Below, one piece after another: positions 6,380 to 15,982 of a stretch of 64,000 nucleotides of DNA. Position numbers and translations under genes: made by a program. This DNA comes from an uncultured Lachnospiraceae bacterium (lineage in GTDB: Bacteria > Bacillota > Clostridia > Lachnospirales > Lachnospiraceae), in the NCBI GenBank assembly GCA_910577165.1, contig CAJTLX010000004.1:62001-126000 (forward strand). Direction: 5' to 3'. Numbering within the stretch: position 1 is the first letter of the stretch; every line of letters begins with the position of its first letter. A model generated the notes under the pieces. It did not search any database, was not told where the DNA came from, and saw only the letters and a list, made by a program, of their open reading frames with translations.

Positions 6380-8632
6380 ATGAACAATTATCAGGAATGG
6401 GATGGCTTTGAAGGCCGCATCTGGAAAGACGAAGTCAATGTGCGCGACTTCATTCAGAACAACTACAAGCCGTATGACGGCGACGAGGCTTTTCTTGCTG
6501 GCCCGACCGATTCGACCAACAAACTTTGGGGCGCGCTGCAGAAACTGCAGAAAGAGGAGCGCGCAAAAGGTGGCGTTTTAGACTGCGAGACCGAGGTTGT
6601 TTCCGGTCTTACCTCCTACGGCCCTGGCTATATTGACGAGAGCATGAAAGATCTGGAGCAGATCGTTGGTCTTCAGACTGACAAACCATTAAAGAGAGCA
6701 TTCATGCCTTACGGTGGTATTAAGATGGCTGAGCAGGCTGCAGAGAGCTACGGCTACGAGATCAATCCAGAATTAAAGCATATTTTTGAAGATTATATGA
6801 CAACACACAACGATGCAGTGTTCGCTGCATACACTCCGGAGATGCGTCTTGCCCGCAAGACCCATGTTGTTACTGGTCTTCCGGATACCTACGGTCGTGG
6901 TCGTATCGTCGGCGACTATCGTCGTATCGCCCTGTACGGTATCGATTACCTGATCAAGGCAAAAGAGAACGACAAGTTAAACTGTGGCTGCGGCAATATG
7001 TACGATGACGTAATCCGTCAGCGCGAGGAGCTTACCATGCAGATCAATGCATTAAAGGGCATGAAGGAGATGGCAAAGATTTATGGCTACGATATCTCCC
7101 AGCCGGCAAAGAATGCAAAGGAAGCTTGCCAGTGGCTGTACTTTGGCTACCTTGCAGCAGTTAAGACTCAAAATGGTGCAGCGATGTCCGTAGGACGTAT
7201 CTCCACTTTCCTTGATATTTATTTCGAGCGCGACTTAAAGAATGGCGTTTTGACCGAGACTGAGGCGCAGGAAATCATTGACCATATGACAATGAAGTTC
7301 CGTATGGTTAAGTTCGCACGTATCCCGTCTTACAATCAGCTCTTCTCCGGTGACCCGACCTGGGCTACCCTTGAAGTCGGCGGTATCGGCATGGATGGTC
7401 GTCATATGGTTACAAAGACGGACTACCGTTTCCTGCATACCCTTGAGAACATGGGACCGTCACCGGAGCCGAACCTTACGGTTCTCTACTCCAGCGCGCT
7501 TCCGGAGCAGTTCAAGAAATATGCTTCCCATATTTCCATCGAAACCAGCTCGATCCAGTATGAGAACGATGACGTGATGAAGCCGGTATGGGGCGATGAC
7601 TACTCCATCTGCTGCTGCGTATCCGCTACTCAGACCGGCAAGGAGATTCAGTTCTTCGGTGCCCGTGCAAACCTTGGCAAGACCCTCCTGTACGCAATCA
7701 ACGGTGGTTTTGATGAGAAGCACCGCATCCAGGTAGGTCCTAAGATGGAGCGCATCACAAGTGAGTACCTTGATTATGATGAAGTGATCGAGAAATATGA
7801 TTTCTGGCTTGACTGGCTTGCTGATATCTATGTGAACGTACTGAATCTGATTCACTATATGCATGATAAATATTACTATGAAGCAGCAGAGATGGCTCTG
7901 ATTGATACCGATGTACGCCGTACATTTGCAACTGGTATTGCAGGCTTCTCCCATGTAATCGACTCCTTAAGCGCGATCAAGTATGCGAAGGTTAAGGTTA
8001 TCCGCGACGCAGAAGGAATCTCCGATCATTTTGAGATTGAGGGCGACTTCCCGAAATACGGCAACGATGATGACCGTGCAGACCAGATTGGTGTTTGGTT
8101 GTTAAAGACCTTTATGGAGAAGATCCGCCGTCGTCATACCTACCGCAATTCTGAGCCGACCACATCCCTTCTTACCATTACCTCCAACGTTGTATACGGC
8201 GAGGCAACTGGTGCTATGCCTAACGGACGTGCCGCTTACACACCATTCAGCCCGGGTGCAAGCCCAAGCTACGGCGCAGAGACCAATGGTCTTGTCGCTT
8301 CCTTAAACTCTGTTGCTAAGATTCCGTATCACTGGTCACTCGACGGTATTTCCAATACCCAGACGATCAACCCGGATGCTCTTGGTCACAGCAAGGAAGA
8401 GCGCGTTGACAACCTTGTGCAGGTTCTTGACGGCTACTTTGATCAGGGTGCTCATCACCTGAATGTAAACGTATTCGGTACAGAGAAGCTTCTTGACGCA
8501 CAGGCTCATCCAGAGAAGGAAGAGTACGCGAACTTCACCATCCGCGTTTCCGGTTACGCTGTTAAATTTATCAGCCTGACCAAGAAGCAGCAGGATGACG
8601 TTATTGCAAGAACTTGCCATAAGACCCGCTAA
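6380..8632 (+). CDS. pflB: Pyruvate formate-lyase (formate C-acetyltransferase)
   Basis: A 750-residue glycyl-radical enzyme converting pyruvate and CoA to acetyl-CoA and formate in anaerobic sugar fermentation. The active-site cysteines are in [12 protein letters not shown] (Cys411-413). The radical glycine is Gly725 in RVSGYAVKF near the C-terminus, as in the family. GD/PFL core motifs such as NRVTTG-like and [11 protein letters not shown] regions are present. ATG 6380 is preferred to ATG 6371 because AAAGG lies about nine bases before it, whereas 6371 overlaps that site. It is followed by its activating enzyme pflA after a terminator and a repeat region. Cytoplasmic. Confidence 0.97.
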   Translation: MNNYQEWDGFEGRIWKDEVNVRDFIQNNYKPYDGDEAFLAGPTDSTNKLWGALQKLQKEERAKGGVLDCETEVVSGLTSYGPGYIDESMKDLEQIVGLQTDKPLKRAFMPYGGIKMAEQAAESYGYEINPELKHIFEDYMTTHNDAVFAAYTPEMRLARKTHVVTGLPDTYGRGRIVGDYRRIALYGIDYLIKAKENDKLNCGCGNMYDDVIRQREELTMQINALKGMKEMAKIYGYDISQPAKNAKEACQWLYFGYLAAVKTQNGAAMSVGRISTFLDIYFERDLKNGVLTETEAQEIIDHMTMKFRMVKFARIPSYNQLFSGDPTWATLEVGGIGMDGRHMVTKTDYRFLHTLENMGPSPEPNLTVLYSSALPEQFKKYASHISIETSSIQYENDDVMKPVWGDDYSICCCVSATQTGKEIQFFGARANLGKTLLYAINGGFDEKHRIQVGPKMERITSEYLDYDEVIEKYDFWLDWLADIYVNVLNLIHYMHDKYYYEAAEMALIDTDVRRTFATGIAGFSHVIDSLSAIKYAKVKVIRDAEGISDHFEIEGDFPKYGNDDDRADQIGVWLLKTFMEKIRRRHTYRNSEPTTSLLTITSNVVYGEATGAMPNGRAAYTPFSPGASPSYGAETNGLVASLNSVAKIPYHWSLDGISNTQTINPDALGHSKEERVDNLVQVLDGYFDQGAHHLNVNVFGTEKLLDAQAHPEKEEYANFTIRVSGYAVKFISLTKKQQDDVIARTCHKTR

Positions 8633-8693
8633 TATTTTTTCGTTAGTTGGTTAAACTAAAATCGAGCAGGATCTAATCGATCAGGCATAACAG

Positions 8694-8735
8694 AAGGGGG
8701 ATTTTGGACTCCATGTTCAAAATTCCCCTTTTTTT
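8694..8735 (+). terminator. Terminator after pflB
   Basis: A 13-bp stem (8694-8706 with 8718-8730, one G-U pair) is followed by T residues to 8735. It should reduce transcription from pflB into pflA. Confidence 0.85.
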
Positions 8736-8959
8736 GGAACTAAAAATCAGTAAAATCCTGTAGCAGTGCCGGAAGAAGTTTCTGGAAGTTATACGGACAG
8801 AAACTTCTTCCATGGTAAAAGACATTGCGAAGGGATTTTACGGAACTAAAAATCAGTAAAATCCTGTAGCAGTGCCGGAAGAAGTTTCTGGAAGTTATAC
8901 GGACAGAAACTTCTTCCATGGTAAAAGGCATTGCAAAGGGATTTTACGGAACTAAAAAT
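8736..8959. repeat. Two tandem 106-bp palindromic units between pflB and pflA
   Basis: Unit 1 is 8736-8841 and unit 2 is 8842-8947. They differ at only two positions seen by eye. The first 12 bases of a third copy (GGAACTAAAAAT) follow at 8948-8959, directly before the pflA ribosome binding site. Each unit is GGAACTAAAAAT plus a 94-base palindrome. The outer stem is GTAAAATCC/GGATTTTAC, the middle stem GCAGTG/CATTGC, and the inner perfect 14-bp stem lies at 8771-8784 with 8798-8811. A related palindrome precedes mfd at 61857-61977. Confidence 0.85.
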
Positions 8960-8973
8960 AGGAGGTATTTTTT

Positions 8974-9720
8974 ATGGAAGGTAGAGTCCATTCCCTGGAA
9001 TCCTTTGGACTTGTAGATGGACCAGGCGTGCGCTATGTTGTGTTTTTGCAGGGCTGCCGGATGCGCTGCAAATACTGCCACAATCCGGAAACCTGGAGCA
9101 TGGAAGGCGGTGAACTTTACACGGCAAAGGATCTGTTTGAAAAGGCATATCGCTATAAAACTTACTGGATGAAAAATGGGAAACTAAATGGTGGCATTAC
9201 GGTTAGTGGAGGCGAACCACTGCTGCAAACTGAATTCGTAACAGAATTTTTCCGCTACGCAAAAGAAAAAGATATCCACACAACACTCGACACCGCTGGC
9301 AATCCATTCACCATGGATGAGCCATTTTTAAGTAATTTCAACGCATTGATGGAAGTCACGGATCTTACCATGTTAGATTTTAAGGAGATTGTGAGCGATA
9401 AACACAAGGAACTTACTGGATGGAACAATGAAAATATTGTCCAGATGGCAAAGTATCTTTCCGATCTTGGCAAGGATATGTGGATTCGTCATGTATTAGT
9501 GCCAGGACTGACAGACGGCGAGGAAGGGTTATTCCAATTGCGCGACCTGATCCGCGAACTAAAGACCGTGCGCCGCGTGGAAATTTTACCGTACCATACT
9601 TTGGGACTGGAGAAGTGGAAACATCTGAATATTCCATACCCACTTGAAGGAATCGATCCGCCAACCCCTGAACAGGTGAAAAGGGCAGAGGAGATTTTGG
9701 AAGTAGAGAAATACAGCTAA
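8974..9720 (+). CDS. pflA: Pyruvate formate-lyase activating enzyme (radical SAM)
   Basis: A 248-residue radical SAM enzyme that installs the glycyl radical on PflB. The cluster-binding motif CxxxCxxC is Cys28, Cys32 and Cys35 (GCRMRCKYCHNPE). A GGE-type SAM motif follows (TVSGGEPLLQ). Length matches E. coli PflA (246). AGGAGG at 8961-8966 precedes ATG 8974. Because a terminator and hairpin units separate it from pflB, its expression probably depends on readthrough or on its own promoter within the repeats. Confidence 0.95.
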   Translation: MEGRVHSLESFGLVDGPGVRYVVFLQGCRMRCKYCHNPETWSMEGGELYTAKDLFEKAYRYKTYWMKNGKLNGGITVSGGEPLLQTEFVTEFFRYAKEKDIHTTLDTAGNPFTMDEPFLSNFNALMEVTDLTMLDFKEIVSDKHKELTGWNNENIVQMAKYLSDLGKDMWIRHVLVPGLTDGEEGLFQLRDLIRELKTVRRVEILPYHTLGLEKWKHLNIPYPLEGIDPPTPEQVKRAEEILEVEKYS

Positions 9721-9748
9721 GTTGACATTTATCCCATACCTTTACGCG

Positions 9749-9803
9749 ATGACAAAAGCAGTTTTCAGATACCTAAACAACTGAAAACTGCTTTTGTCAT
9801 TTT
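9749..9803. terminator. Bidirectional terminator between pflA and the SOD-like gene
   Basis: A perfect 20-bp stem (9749-9768 with 9781-9800, loop 12) has ATGACAAAAGCAGTTTTCAG as its left arm. T-rich sequence follows on the plus strand. It lies between two converging genes. Confidence 0.85.
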
Positions 9804-10277
9804 CTAATTTTTCCTAATAATCCCACACGCCATTTTTTCCCCTGCATTTCCGGATGGCTGCGTGTGAAAATCATCGTCCATCCGATGTACAATCACCGCT
9901 CTGCCCAGAACCTCACATACTTTAAATCTATCTGTTACAAACGCGAGAAATGCCTTTTTGCAAACACCAAACAGCGGCGGCATATCGCCTGCGTGGTCAG
10001 GATGCGAACAATCATGTGGATTATAATGTCCGCCCGCATCTGCAAAACAGTCTTCCTTATTTCCGGAACATTTCATCCCCTCGTGGATATGAAAAGCAAA
10101 AATCGGCTTATCACAGGGCTTTTCCCCTACAGGTAACCCTTCCATCTCCGCCGTGACCATAACACAGCCGCACAACTGATAAAAACGCACTACCCCTCTG
10201 ATATCCGGATATTTGCAGCTGCCTTTTATACAAGCTTCTGCATCTGCCCTCCGCTGAAAGATCGAATAATAATTCAT
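9804..10277 (-). CDS. Cu/Zn superoxide dismutase-like protein without signal peptide
   Basis: A 157-residue protein with a SodC-type beta-barrel. Metal ligands can be matched: His63 and His65 (FAFHIHEG), bridging His84 (GGHYNP), zinc ligands around His88-His95 and Asp98 (HPDHAGDMPPL), and His131 (AVIVHRMDDDF). The conserved C-terminal QPSGNAGEKMACGII is also present. It carries about nine cysteines, far more than usual. Unlike most bacterial SodC it has no signal peptide, so it should act in the cytoplasm. It could be a copper or zinc protein rather than a true dismutase. AAGGGA lies six bases before ATG 10277. It seems to be monocistronic. Confidence 0.8.
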   Translation of the reverse strand: MNYYSIFQRRADAEACIKGSCKYPDIRGVVRFYQLCGCVMVTAEMEGLPVGEKPCDKPIFAFHIHEGMKCSGNKEDCFADAGGHYNPHDCSHPDHAGDMPPLFGVCKKAFLAFVTDRFKVCEVLGRAVIVHRMDDDFHTQPSGNAGEKMACGIIRKN

Positions 10278-10442
10278 TGTTATCCCTTTGCCTATCGCAA
10301 GTTTATTCGCGATACTGCTTCAATAGAAAATTATATATCTGTTTTATTATATGAAAAGGACAGGCTTTTGTTCATTACTTCCGATTTATCTCTGCAATTG
10401 TCTTGACGGGAACAATTGGAAACAGTCTTGGGATATCTTCCT

Positions 10443-11366
10443 TCATGCTTTCTCCAGCACAATCTTCCCATCCCTAACTTCCATTCGCAGCTTATTATCC
10501 TCAATTCCCGCTTCAGCAAGCAATTCCCTTGGGATCTGGATGCGTCCGGCGCGATCAATAATCGTGAATTCCTCCTGTGTTTCCTCCTCCTGCCAGTTCA
10601 CGGCAGCTGCCTCCACAGAGTCAATAGAATATTGTTCCTTTAAAACGCGCTCACTGCTGAATTTCCCATCACGAATCGCAATCACACGCTGTACCTGTTT
10701 GGAAAGTGCCACATCATGCGTTACAATCACAATGGTCTGTCCCTCGTCGCGGTTTAAGTGCCGGAAGACATCCAAAATATAATCCGCCGTTTTCCGATCG
10801 ACGGAACCTGTCGGCTCGTCCGCAAGCAGGAGTTTCGGAGAGTTAGCTAGGGCAATCGCAATCGCAATCCGCTGCTGTTCCCCGCCGGAAAGCTGATTTA
10901 GCCGGCTCGCCTTTTTGTGCGACATTCCAACTATATCAAGCAACTTTAATGCGCGCTCCTTTTTCCCTTTTTCCGAGCCAAACTGCATTGGAGTCATAAT
11001 ATTTTCCAGCGCGCTAAGATACGGCAGAAGATTTCTTGCATTATTCTGCCATACGAAACCTACCGTATCCCGCTTGTACTCCACAAGCTGCTTTTCCGTC
11101 ATGGTAAATAAGTTTTTTCCATCTACAAATAATTTGCCCGCGCTCGGTGTATCCAGACCGCCAAGCATATTTAAAAAAGTGGACTTTCCCGAACCGCTGT
11201 TTCCGATAATTGCCAGCAGTTCTCCCCTCTCGACTTTGAGATCCAACCCCTGCAATGCCAAAACTTCCAGTTCTGCTGTTTTGTAAATTTTTACCAAATT
11301 ATCTGCCAAAATCATCGATCCTTCCGCAAATTCCTTTTCCTCCGCTTTCCTTCCTGCCTCCGCCAT
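10443..11366 (-). CDS. ABC transporter ATPase with C-terminal AbrB-like domain
   Basis: A 307-residue LolD/MacB-type ATPase. It shows Walker A (GNSGSGKST), signature (LSGGEQQR) and Walker B (LLLADEPTG). Residues about 265-307 form a separate module ([18 protein letters not shown]... DGKIVLEKA) that reads as a SpoVT/AbrB swapped-hairpin domain, normally a DNA-binding or dimerisation fold. The start at 11366 has GGAGG six bases upstream. Last gene of the leftward export operon (18199 to 10443), after a second ATPase and the FtsX permease. The AbrB-like tail may mediate dimerisation or regulation. DNA binding is unproven. Confidence 0.85.
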   Translation of the reverse strand: MAEAGRKAEEKEFAEGSMILADNLVKIYKTAELEVLALQGLDLKVERGELLAIIGNSGSGKSTFLNMLGGLDTPSAGKLFVDGKNLFTMTEKQLVEYKRDTVGFVWQNNARNLLPYLSALENIMTPMQFGSEKGKKERALKLLDIVGMSHKKASRLNQLSGGEQQRIAIAIALANSPKLLLADEPTGSVDRKTADYILDVFRHLNRDEGQTIVIVTHDVALSKQVQRVIAIRDGKFSSERVLKEQYSIDSVEAAAVNWQEEETQEEFTIIDRAGRIQIPRELLAEAGIEDNKLRMEVRDGKIVLEKA

Positions 11367-11417
11367 AAAAAACCTCCATTTTCAAAATTCTCCCCATACA
11401 AAAACCTTTTACTCGTC

Positions 11418-12086
11418 TTATGTCCCCTGCACACTCCCGTCCTCCAGGGTATATACTACGTCACCCGCATCCATCAATGCCATATCATGTGTTGTCATTA
11501 CCACCGTAACGCCCTGTTTTTGCACCAATTCCCTAAAAAGTTTGATCACAGCGAGCGAGGTTGCCGTATCAAGTTCTGCCGTCGGTTCATCCGCAAAAAG
11601 CACCTGTGGCTTATGAGCGATGGCGCGCGCAATAGCCACCCGCTGCTGTTCCCCGCCAGAAAGCTCCTGCGGCATATGCTGCATCCGCTTGCCAAGCCCC
11701 ACCAGATGCAGACATTCCTCCACACGCCTTTTGCGATCCTGCTTGTAATCCGACAGGCGCAGTGCGAATTCCACATTCTCATAAACGGTCATCATCGGAA
11801 TTAGTGACACCGACTGAAATACAAAGCCAATTTTTTTTCGGCGCAGCTTTTCCCTCTCCCTATCAGATAATCCTGTGATATCCCGTCCATCAAAAAATAC
11901 TTCCCCTGAAGTCGGCGCGTCCAATGCCCCGATAATATTTAACAGCGTCGTCTTTCCGGAGCCGGATTTTCCGCGCAGTATCGCAAGGCTCTGTCTCGAA
12001 ATTTTCACTGAAACATCCTTTAATGCCAAAAACGCTTCTTCCCCTGCCACCGGAAATTCCCGGCAAACCTTTTTTGTTTCTATCAT
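11418..12086 (-). CDS. ABC transporter ATPase, MacB/LolD type
   Basis: The ATP-binding subunit, about 222 residues, with Walker A (GKSGSGKTT), Q-loop, signature ([17 protein letters not shown]) and Walker B (VLFADEPTAELD). It belongs to the family that pairs with FtsX-like permeases to export peptides, lipoproteins or drugs. Start ATG 12086 is preferred to 12116 because a GGAGGGAG site lies between the two. It lies directly downstream of the permease and upstream of the second ATPase. Confidence 0.92.
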   Translation of the reverse strand: MIETKKVCREFPVAGEEAFLALKDVSVKISRQSLAILRGKSGSGKTTLLNIIGALDAPTSGEVFFDGRDITGLSDREREKLRRKKIGFVFQSVSLIPMMTVYENVEFALRLSDYKQDRKRRVEECLHLVGLGKRMQHMPQELSGGEQQRVAIARAIAHKPQVLFADEPTAELDTATSLAVIKLFRELVQKQGVTVVMTTHDMALMDAGDVVYTLEDGSVQGT

Positions 12087-12133
12087 ATTTTTTCTTTCTC
12101 CCTCCATACAAGCCATACAAAAAGTTGTAATAT

Positions 12134-14935
12134 TTAATCCTCTCCCAACTTCAACGCCTGCGCAATCTTCATCCGGAATACCTGGCGGGAGAGAATCATC
12201 AGACAGACTACTAATACTACTGCAATCACACCGAAGAGCCGCATCATATCCGACTGCCTTGTAATCAACTCCATCGGCAGCACCTGATTTGCAGCAGAGT
12301 ATGCAATCTGTATCATTGGGACATACATATTTGATGCAATCACACCGATAAGCGCGCCGCAGCCAATCGATAACAGGCTGGAAAAGATCTGTTCATTGAT
12401 CAACATTTTAAGAATTTCTCCGCGCGACATTCCCATTGCCCGGAAAATACCAAAAAGCAGTTCGCGTGAGCGGATGGATAAAATCCAATAAATCAGATAA
12501 CCCACGCCGCACAGAATTAAAATAACAATAAAACTCATGGTCAGAATTCCATTTGTCCCCTCAAAAAGCGTATCCCGCTTAATCCGTGCAAGCTCCACCG
12601 CAGTATCCACGAATTTTTCAAATTTCAAATTATTTTCCTCGGCAAAACGGTAAAAATCCGAGGTGGAGTCCATATCAAACCAGATCTCATAAGGCTTTAC
12701 TCCCCACATACTCTGCACAGTAGAAAGATGTGCCACAATCAGAAAAACGGATTCCTGATAAGGTTCCCCGTTTGGAAGGAGACCGCGCCTTCCAGGAGTA
12801 AAACCCGGAAAATAGTCCACAAAACCCACAATCTTTGCGCGGATTTTTGCCGCCTCATTCTCCTTTTCCCAGAAAATAAACTCATCCCCAACCTTGTAAT
12901 TTAACTGTTCGCGAAATGTCGTGGACAAAAGCACCCCATCCGCATTCTGAGCAAGAAGATTCAGATAAGTATAATAATGTTCATCCATCAATCCCTCCGG
13001 CAAACTCGTTGTCTCGCCAAAATCCTTTGTGTCGATCCCATACATCACTGTCGGAAGCATCTCCATTCCGCGCATAAAGACAACATCCTCGCCCTGATAT
13101 ACTTTCGCCATTGAATTAATGCCCGAAATCTGTCCGTATTTCCCATACTGTGGCTCCTGATAAACTAAATTTTCCGCCGCACCTATACGCACCGCCGAGG
13201 AATTATTCTTCCACACTTCCTTGATCACCAGATCCGCGCCGGTATGATAGACCAGATTTTTTTGCGCGTTTGCTAAAATAGTGCGCGCTACCGTCGTGTT
13301 AAAAATTCCAAGTGCTACGGTAAGAGTCAAGAATGTCATGATAAAACACTGTCTGCTGCCCGTGCGCAAAATCTGAAGAAACGATGCGTACCCCGCCGGT
13401 TTCCAGCGTTTTTTTCCAAGGAAATAAATCAGGCGAACCAACATCGGCTGCAGACGCAGACTAAAGAGTGCCGCACCTAAAATAAAGAGTGCTGAACTGA
13501 TAAACAATAGGGGATCTAATGCTTCTCCGGTCATCACTGCATCTAAAAGTTCTTCTTTTCGGTTTGTAAAACTATAATAGCCGTATACTGATACCGCGAG
13601 CATTAAAATATCCAAAAAGAATTTCTGCCACAACGGTTTCTTCGCGCGCGCACGCGACTGCTTTTGACGCACAATCGTGATACCGCTCTGTTTTAGCGCG
13701 GGAAGTACCGCCATCAAAATGGAGAGCAGCACCGCCATAAGCGCGTACAAAAATACCTCTGCCGAATAAGAAACGGAAAGCGGCCGCCTCTGCACAAACT
13801 CAAGAAACGCGCTTGACGATCCTAAAATTCGGCAGAGCAAATTTCCGAGCGGCAGCCCAATCGCAAGACCGATCGCTGCTAAGAAAGAAGACTGCATTAG
13901 GTAGAGTAAAAAAATTTGCCACTTGCTTGCGCCCCGGCTTTTCATCAGCGAGATTTCCGACTGTTCCATCTCAAGCATCTGTCTTGAGATCATATAGAGA
14001 AATGCACAGAGCAATACAAGAACTGGTGATTGTAAAATCAAAAGTGTAACATTAACTTTCTTTTCATTTGCCAGAAAATTTTCCATCAGCCCAAGGTAGA
14101 CCGGCTCCTCCATCTTTCCGTAGCTGGAATTTAATTCTAAATACTCCTTCGTCTTGTCCACAATATTCCTTGCATTCGGATATTCTATCGAGTCCGGATC
14201 AAATTGAATATGCCAGTGGGTATTATATTCATAGATCTTTCCTCCATGGAGAAAATTCTGCTCAAATATTTCCTGAGCAATCAACAGTTCCGTATCAAAC
14301 TCATCCGGACTTTCCACCCAGTAGGAATCTTGCTCCTGTGAATTAGTTATTATTCCCACAATGCGGACAACGAGAGGATTGCCCTGCGGATCGGTCAGAT
14401 AAGAGAAATCCAACTCCTCCCCGACAAGGAGATCCATCTTAATAAAACCATTCATCGTAAGTACCGCCTCAATTACACCATCCTCTGAAACTGTGTTCGA
14501 ATACATTTTTCCGCTCAGCATGGTAACGTGTTCGTCTAGTGCGGACATACTTCCCAGCTTGTATTTGCCCTCCCTGTGTCTGCCGTCCCGATCCATGCGC
14601 GACTTTAATGTAGTTGCCATTAAACTATGGTGAACAATGCGCTCCTCCTCCCTCACGCCAAATTCCGCGCACATTTTTTCCACAATCTCAAGCGTGCGCC
14701 CATATTCCTCCAGACCACCACTCTTTCGGACACGCCCCTCAAGAGATGCCATTGTGGGAAATTCATTGTTTTCCTCAAGATAAACCTTAAACTCATCCGC
14801 CAACATCCTTTGCAGGGATGCTGTTCGATACATTGGATGACTCGCCGCAACCGCAACCAGCAAGATATTTCCAATTAAGAGGCTGACTACCATCCATTTC
14901 TTATGTAAAAGCTTTTGTAACATAATTTGCAGCAT
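12134..14935 (-). CDS. FtsX-like ABC transporter permease
   Basis: A 933-residue permease with an N-terminal membrane helix (about 14-32), a large extracytoplasmic region, a first block of membrane helices (about 300-430), a second extracytoplasmic region, and a C-terminal FtsX-type block of three helices that includes the conserved RSRELLFGIFRAMGMSRGEI segment. This duplicated FtsX layout is typical of MacB-like or bacitracin-export-type permeases in Firmicutes. GGGGGAG precedes ATG 14935. It probably exports or senses a peptide or lipid-active compound together with the three adaptor proteins upstream. Confidence 0.9.
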   Translation of the reverse strand: MLQIMLQKLLHKKWMVVSLLIGNILLVAVAASHPMYRTASLQRMLADEFKVYLEENNEFPTMASLEGRVRKSGGLEEYGRTLEIVEKMCAEFGVREEERIVHHSLMATTLKSRMDRDGRHREGKYKLGSMSALDEHVTMLSGKMYSNTVSEDGVIEAVLTMNGFIKMDLLVGEELDFSYLTDPQGNPLVVRIVGIITNSQEQDSYWVESPDEFDTELLIAQEIFEQNFLHGGKIYEYNTHWHIQFDPDSIEYPNARNIVDKTKEYLELNSSYGKMEEPVYLGLMENFLANEKKVNVTLLILQSPVLVLLCAFLYMISRQMLEMEQSEISLMKSRGASKWQIFLLYLMQSSFLAAIGLAIGLPLGNLLCRILGSSSAFLEFVQRRPLSVSYSAEVFLYALMAVLLSILMAVLPALKQSGITIVRQKQSRARAKKPLWQKFFLDILMLAVSVYGYYSFTNRKEELLDAVMTGEALDPLLFISSALFILGAALFSLRLQPMLVRLIYFLGKKRWKPAGYASFLQILRTGSRQCFIMTFLTLTVALGIFNTTVARTILANAQKNLVYHTGADLVIKEVWKNNSSAVRIGAAENLVYQEPQYGKYGQISGINSMAKVYQGEDVVFMRGMEMLPTVMYGIDTKDFGETTSLPEGLMDEHYYTYLNLLAQNADGVLLSTTFREQLNYKVGDEFIFWEKENEAAKIRAKIVGFVDYFPGFTPGRRGLLPNGEPYQESVFLIVAHLSTVQSMWGVKPYEIWFDMDSTSDFYRFAEENNLKFEKFVDTAVELARIKRDTLFEGTNGILTMSFIVILILCGVGYLIYWILSIRSRELLFGIFRAMGMSRGEILKMLINEQIFSSLLSIGCGALIGVIASNMYVPMIQIAYSAANQVLPMELITRQSDMMRLFGVIAVVLVVCLMILSRQVFRMKIAQALKLGED

Positions 14936-14947
14936 GGCTTCTCCCCC

Positions 14948-15982
14948 TTACTGGATCACGACGACCATTCCCTCTGTCAGCCCATCTAGTGCGTAGCAGA
15001 GATCCTTAGTCGTCTTTCCAACAGTAAAATAACATTTTGAAAGTTTTCCATCCTTTAATTCCACTACGTAAGTGCCATCTTTATCCGTATAGACCGCAGC
15101 ATTATCCACCAGAAGTGCATTGTCAATATGAAGATTTTCATAGCGGGCATTAAACCCCCAGGTAGATTCATAATCCGGCTTCAGGTAAGCGTTCTCCACC
15201 TTAAAACTTCCGGAGAGATATTTTTCTCCACAGGAAACTACCCTGCACTGATATTCTTCTCCCATCCCATCTATCAGTTTTACCGGCATTCCATAGCGTA
15301 GCACACTGCCTATATCCGCCACCGAAAACATGGCTTCATCTGAAATTAAGAGAGTGCCAATACTTGCCCCGTCCGGGATCAGCGCGCCAGGGCTATAATA
15401 ATTTAACTGGGTTATCAAACCAAATTTCGGTGCCACAATCTCTTTTGTTTCCAATACATTCTGGTATGTATCATACTGCTCTTTTATCACGGCAAAATTT
15501 TCCTCCACCGCACGTTTTTGGCGTTCCTGCTCCATCCCGAGCTGTTCCAGTCTAAGTTCAGCAATCTTTTTTTGTGTCCCGGAACTTTTCCCCACCGCCT
15601 CCTGGGCTGCCCTATACGCCTCCTCCATCTTGGCATACGCCTCTTCCCGCGACTCTTCAGCTCGCTGCATACGAAGCTTTATCTCCTCCAGCGTGATCTC
15701 ATCCACGCCAGTTGTAATATAGGCAATTACATCTCCCTCACTCACATATTCTCCGCTCTTAGTCGCATATTGGACAAATTTTACTGATCCACAGCCAAAA
15801 TTAACCTCGATAGGCAGGGAACTGGTATAGTGGTAAGATGTGGGAATCGTTGCTTCCGCGGTAATTGTCCCGCGCGTTACCGTCGTCGTCCGATACCCGG
15901 TATCTTCCGCGCAGATCGGCACTTCCCCCGCACAGAAAATCGCGGCAAGCAGCAAACAAAAGATTTTTTTGCTATTCCACAT
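14948..15982 (-). CDS. Efflux adaptor protein (HlyD/MacA-like), third of three
   Basis: About 344 residues with an N-terminal signal sequence (IFCLLLAAIFCAG). A lipoyl/barrel-sandwich segment (PIEVNFGCGSVKFVQYATKS...YVSEGDVIAY) is split by a Glu/Arg-rich coiled coil (about residues 120-180). The C-terminus carries beta-barrel and membrane-proximal domains (GLTEGMVVVIQ). ATG 15982 is chosen over 16009 because AAGGAG lies nine bases upstream. Its start overlaps the end of the preceding adaptor by 11 bases, so the two are probably translationally coupled. Works with the FtsX permease. Confidence 0.8.
   Translation of the reverse strand: MWNSKKIFCLLLAAIFCAGEVPICAEDTGYRTTTVTRGTITAEATIPTSYHYTSSLPIEVNFGCGSVKFVQYATKSGEYVSEGDVIAYITTGVDEITLEEIKLRMQRAEESREEAYAKMEEAYRAAQEAVGKSSGTQKKIAELRLEQLGMEQERQKRAVEENFAVIKEQYDTYQNVLETKEIVAPKFGLITQLNYYSPGALIPDGASIGTLLISDEAMFSVADIGSVLRYGMPVKLIDGMGEEYQCRVVSCGEKYLSGSFKVENAYLKPDYESTWGFNARYENLHIDNALLVDNAAVYTDKDGTYVVELKDGKLSKCYFTVGKTTKDLCYALDGLTEGMVVVIQ

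Noticed and set aside
8740..8931. Minus-strand frame inside the pflB-pflA repeats
   Set aside because: It only reflects the tandem repeat (the same peptide read twice) and has no start signal.
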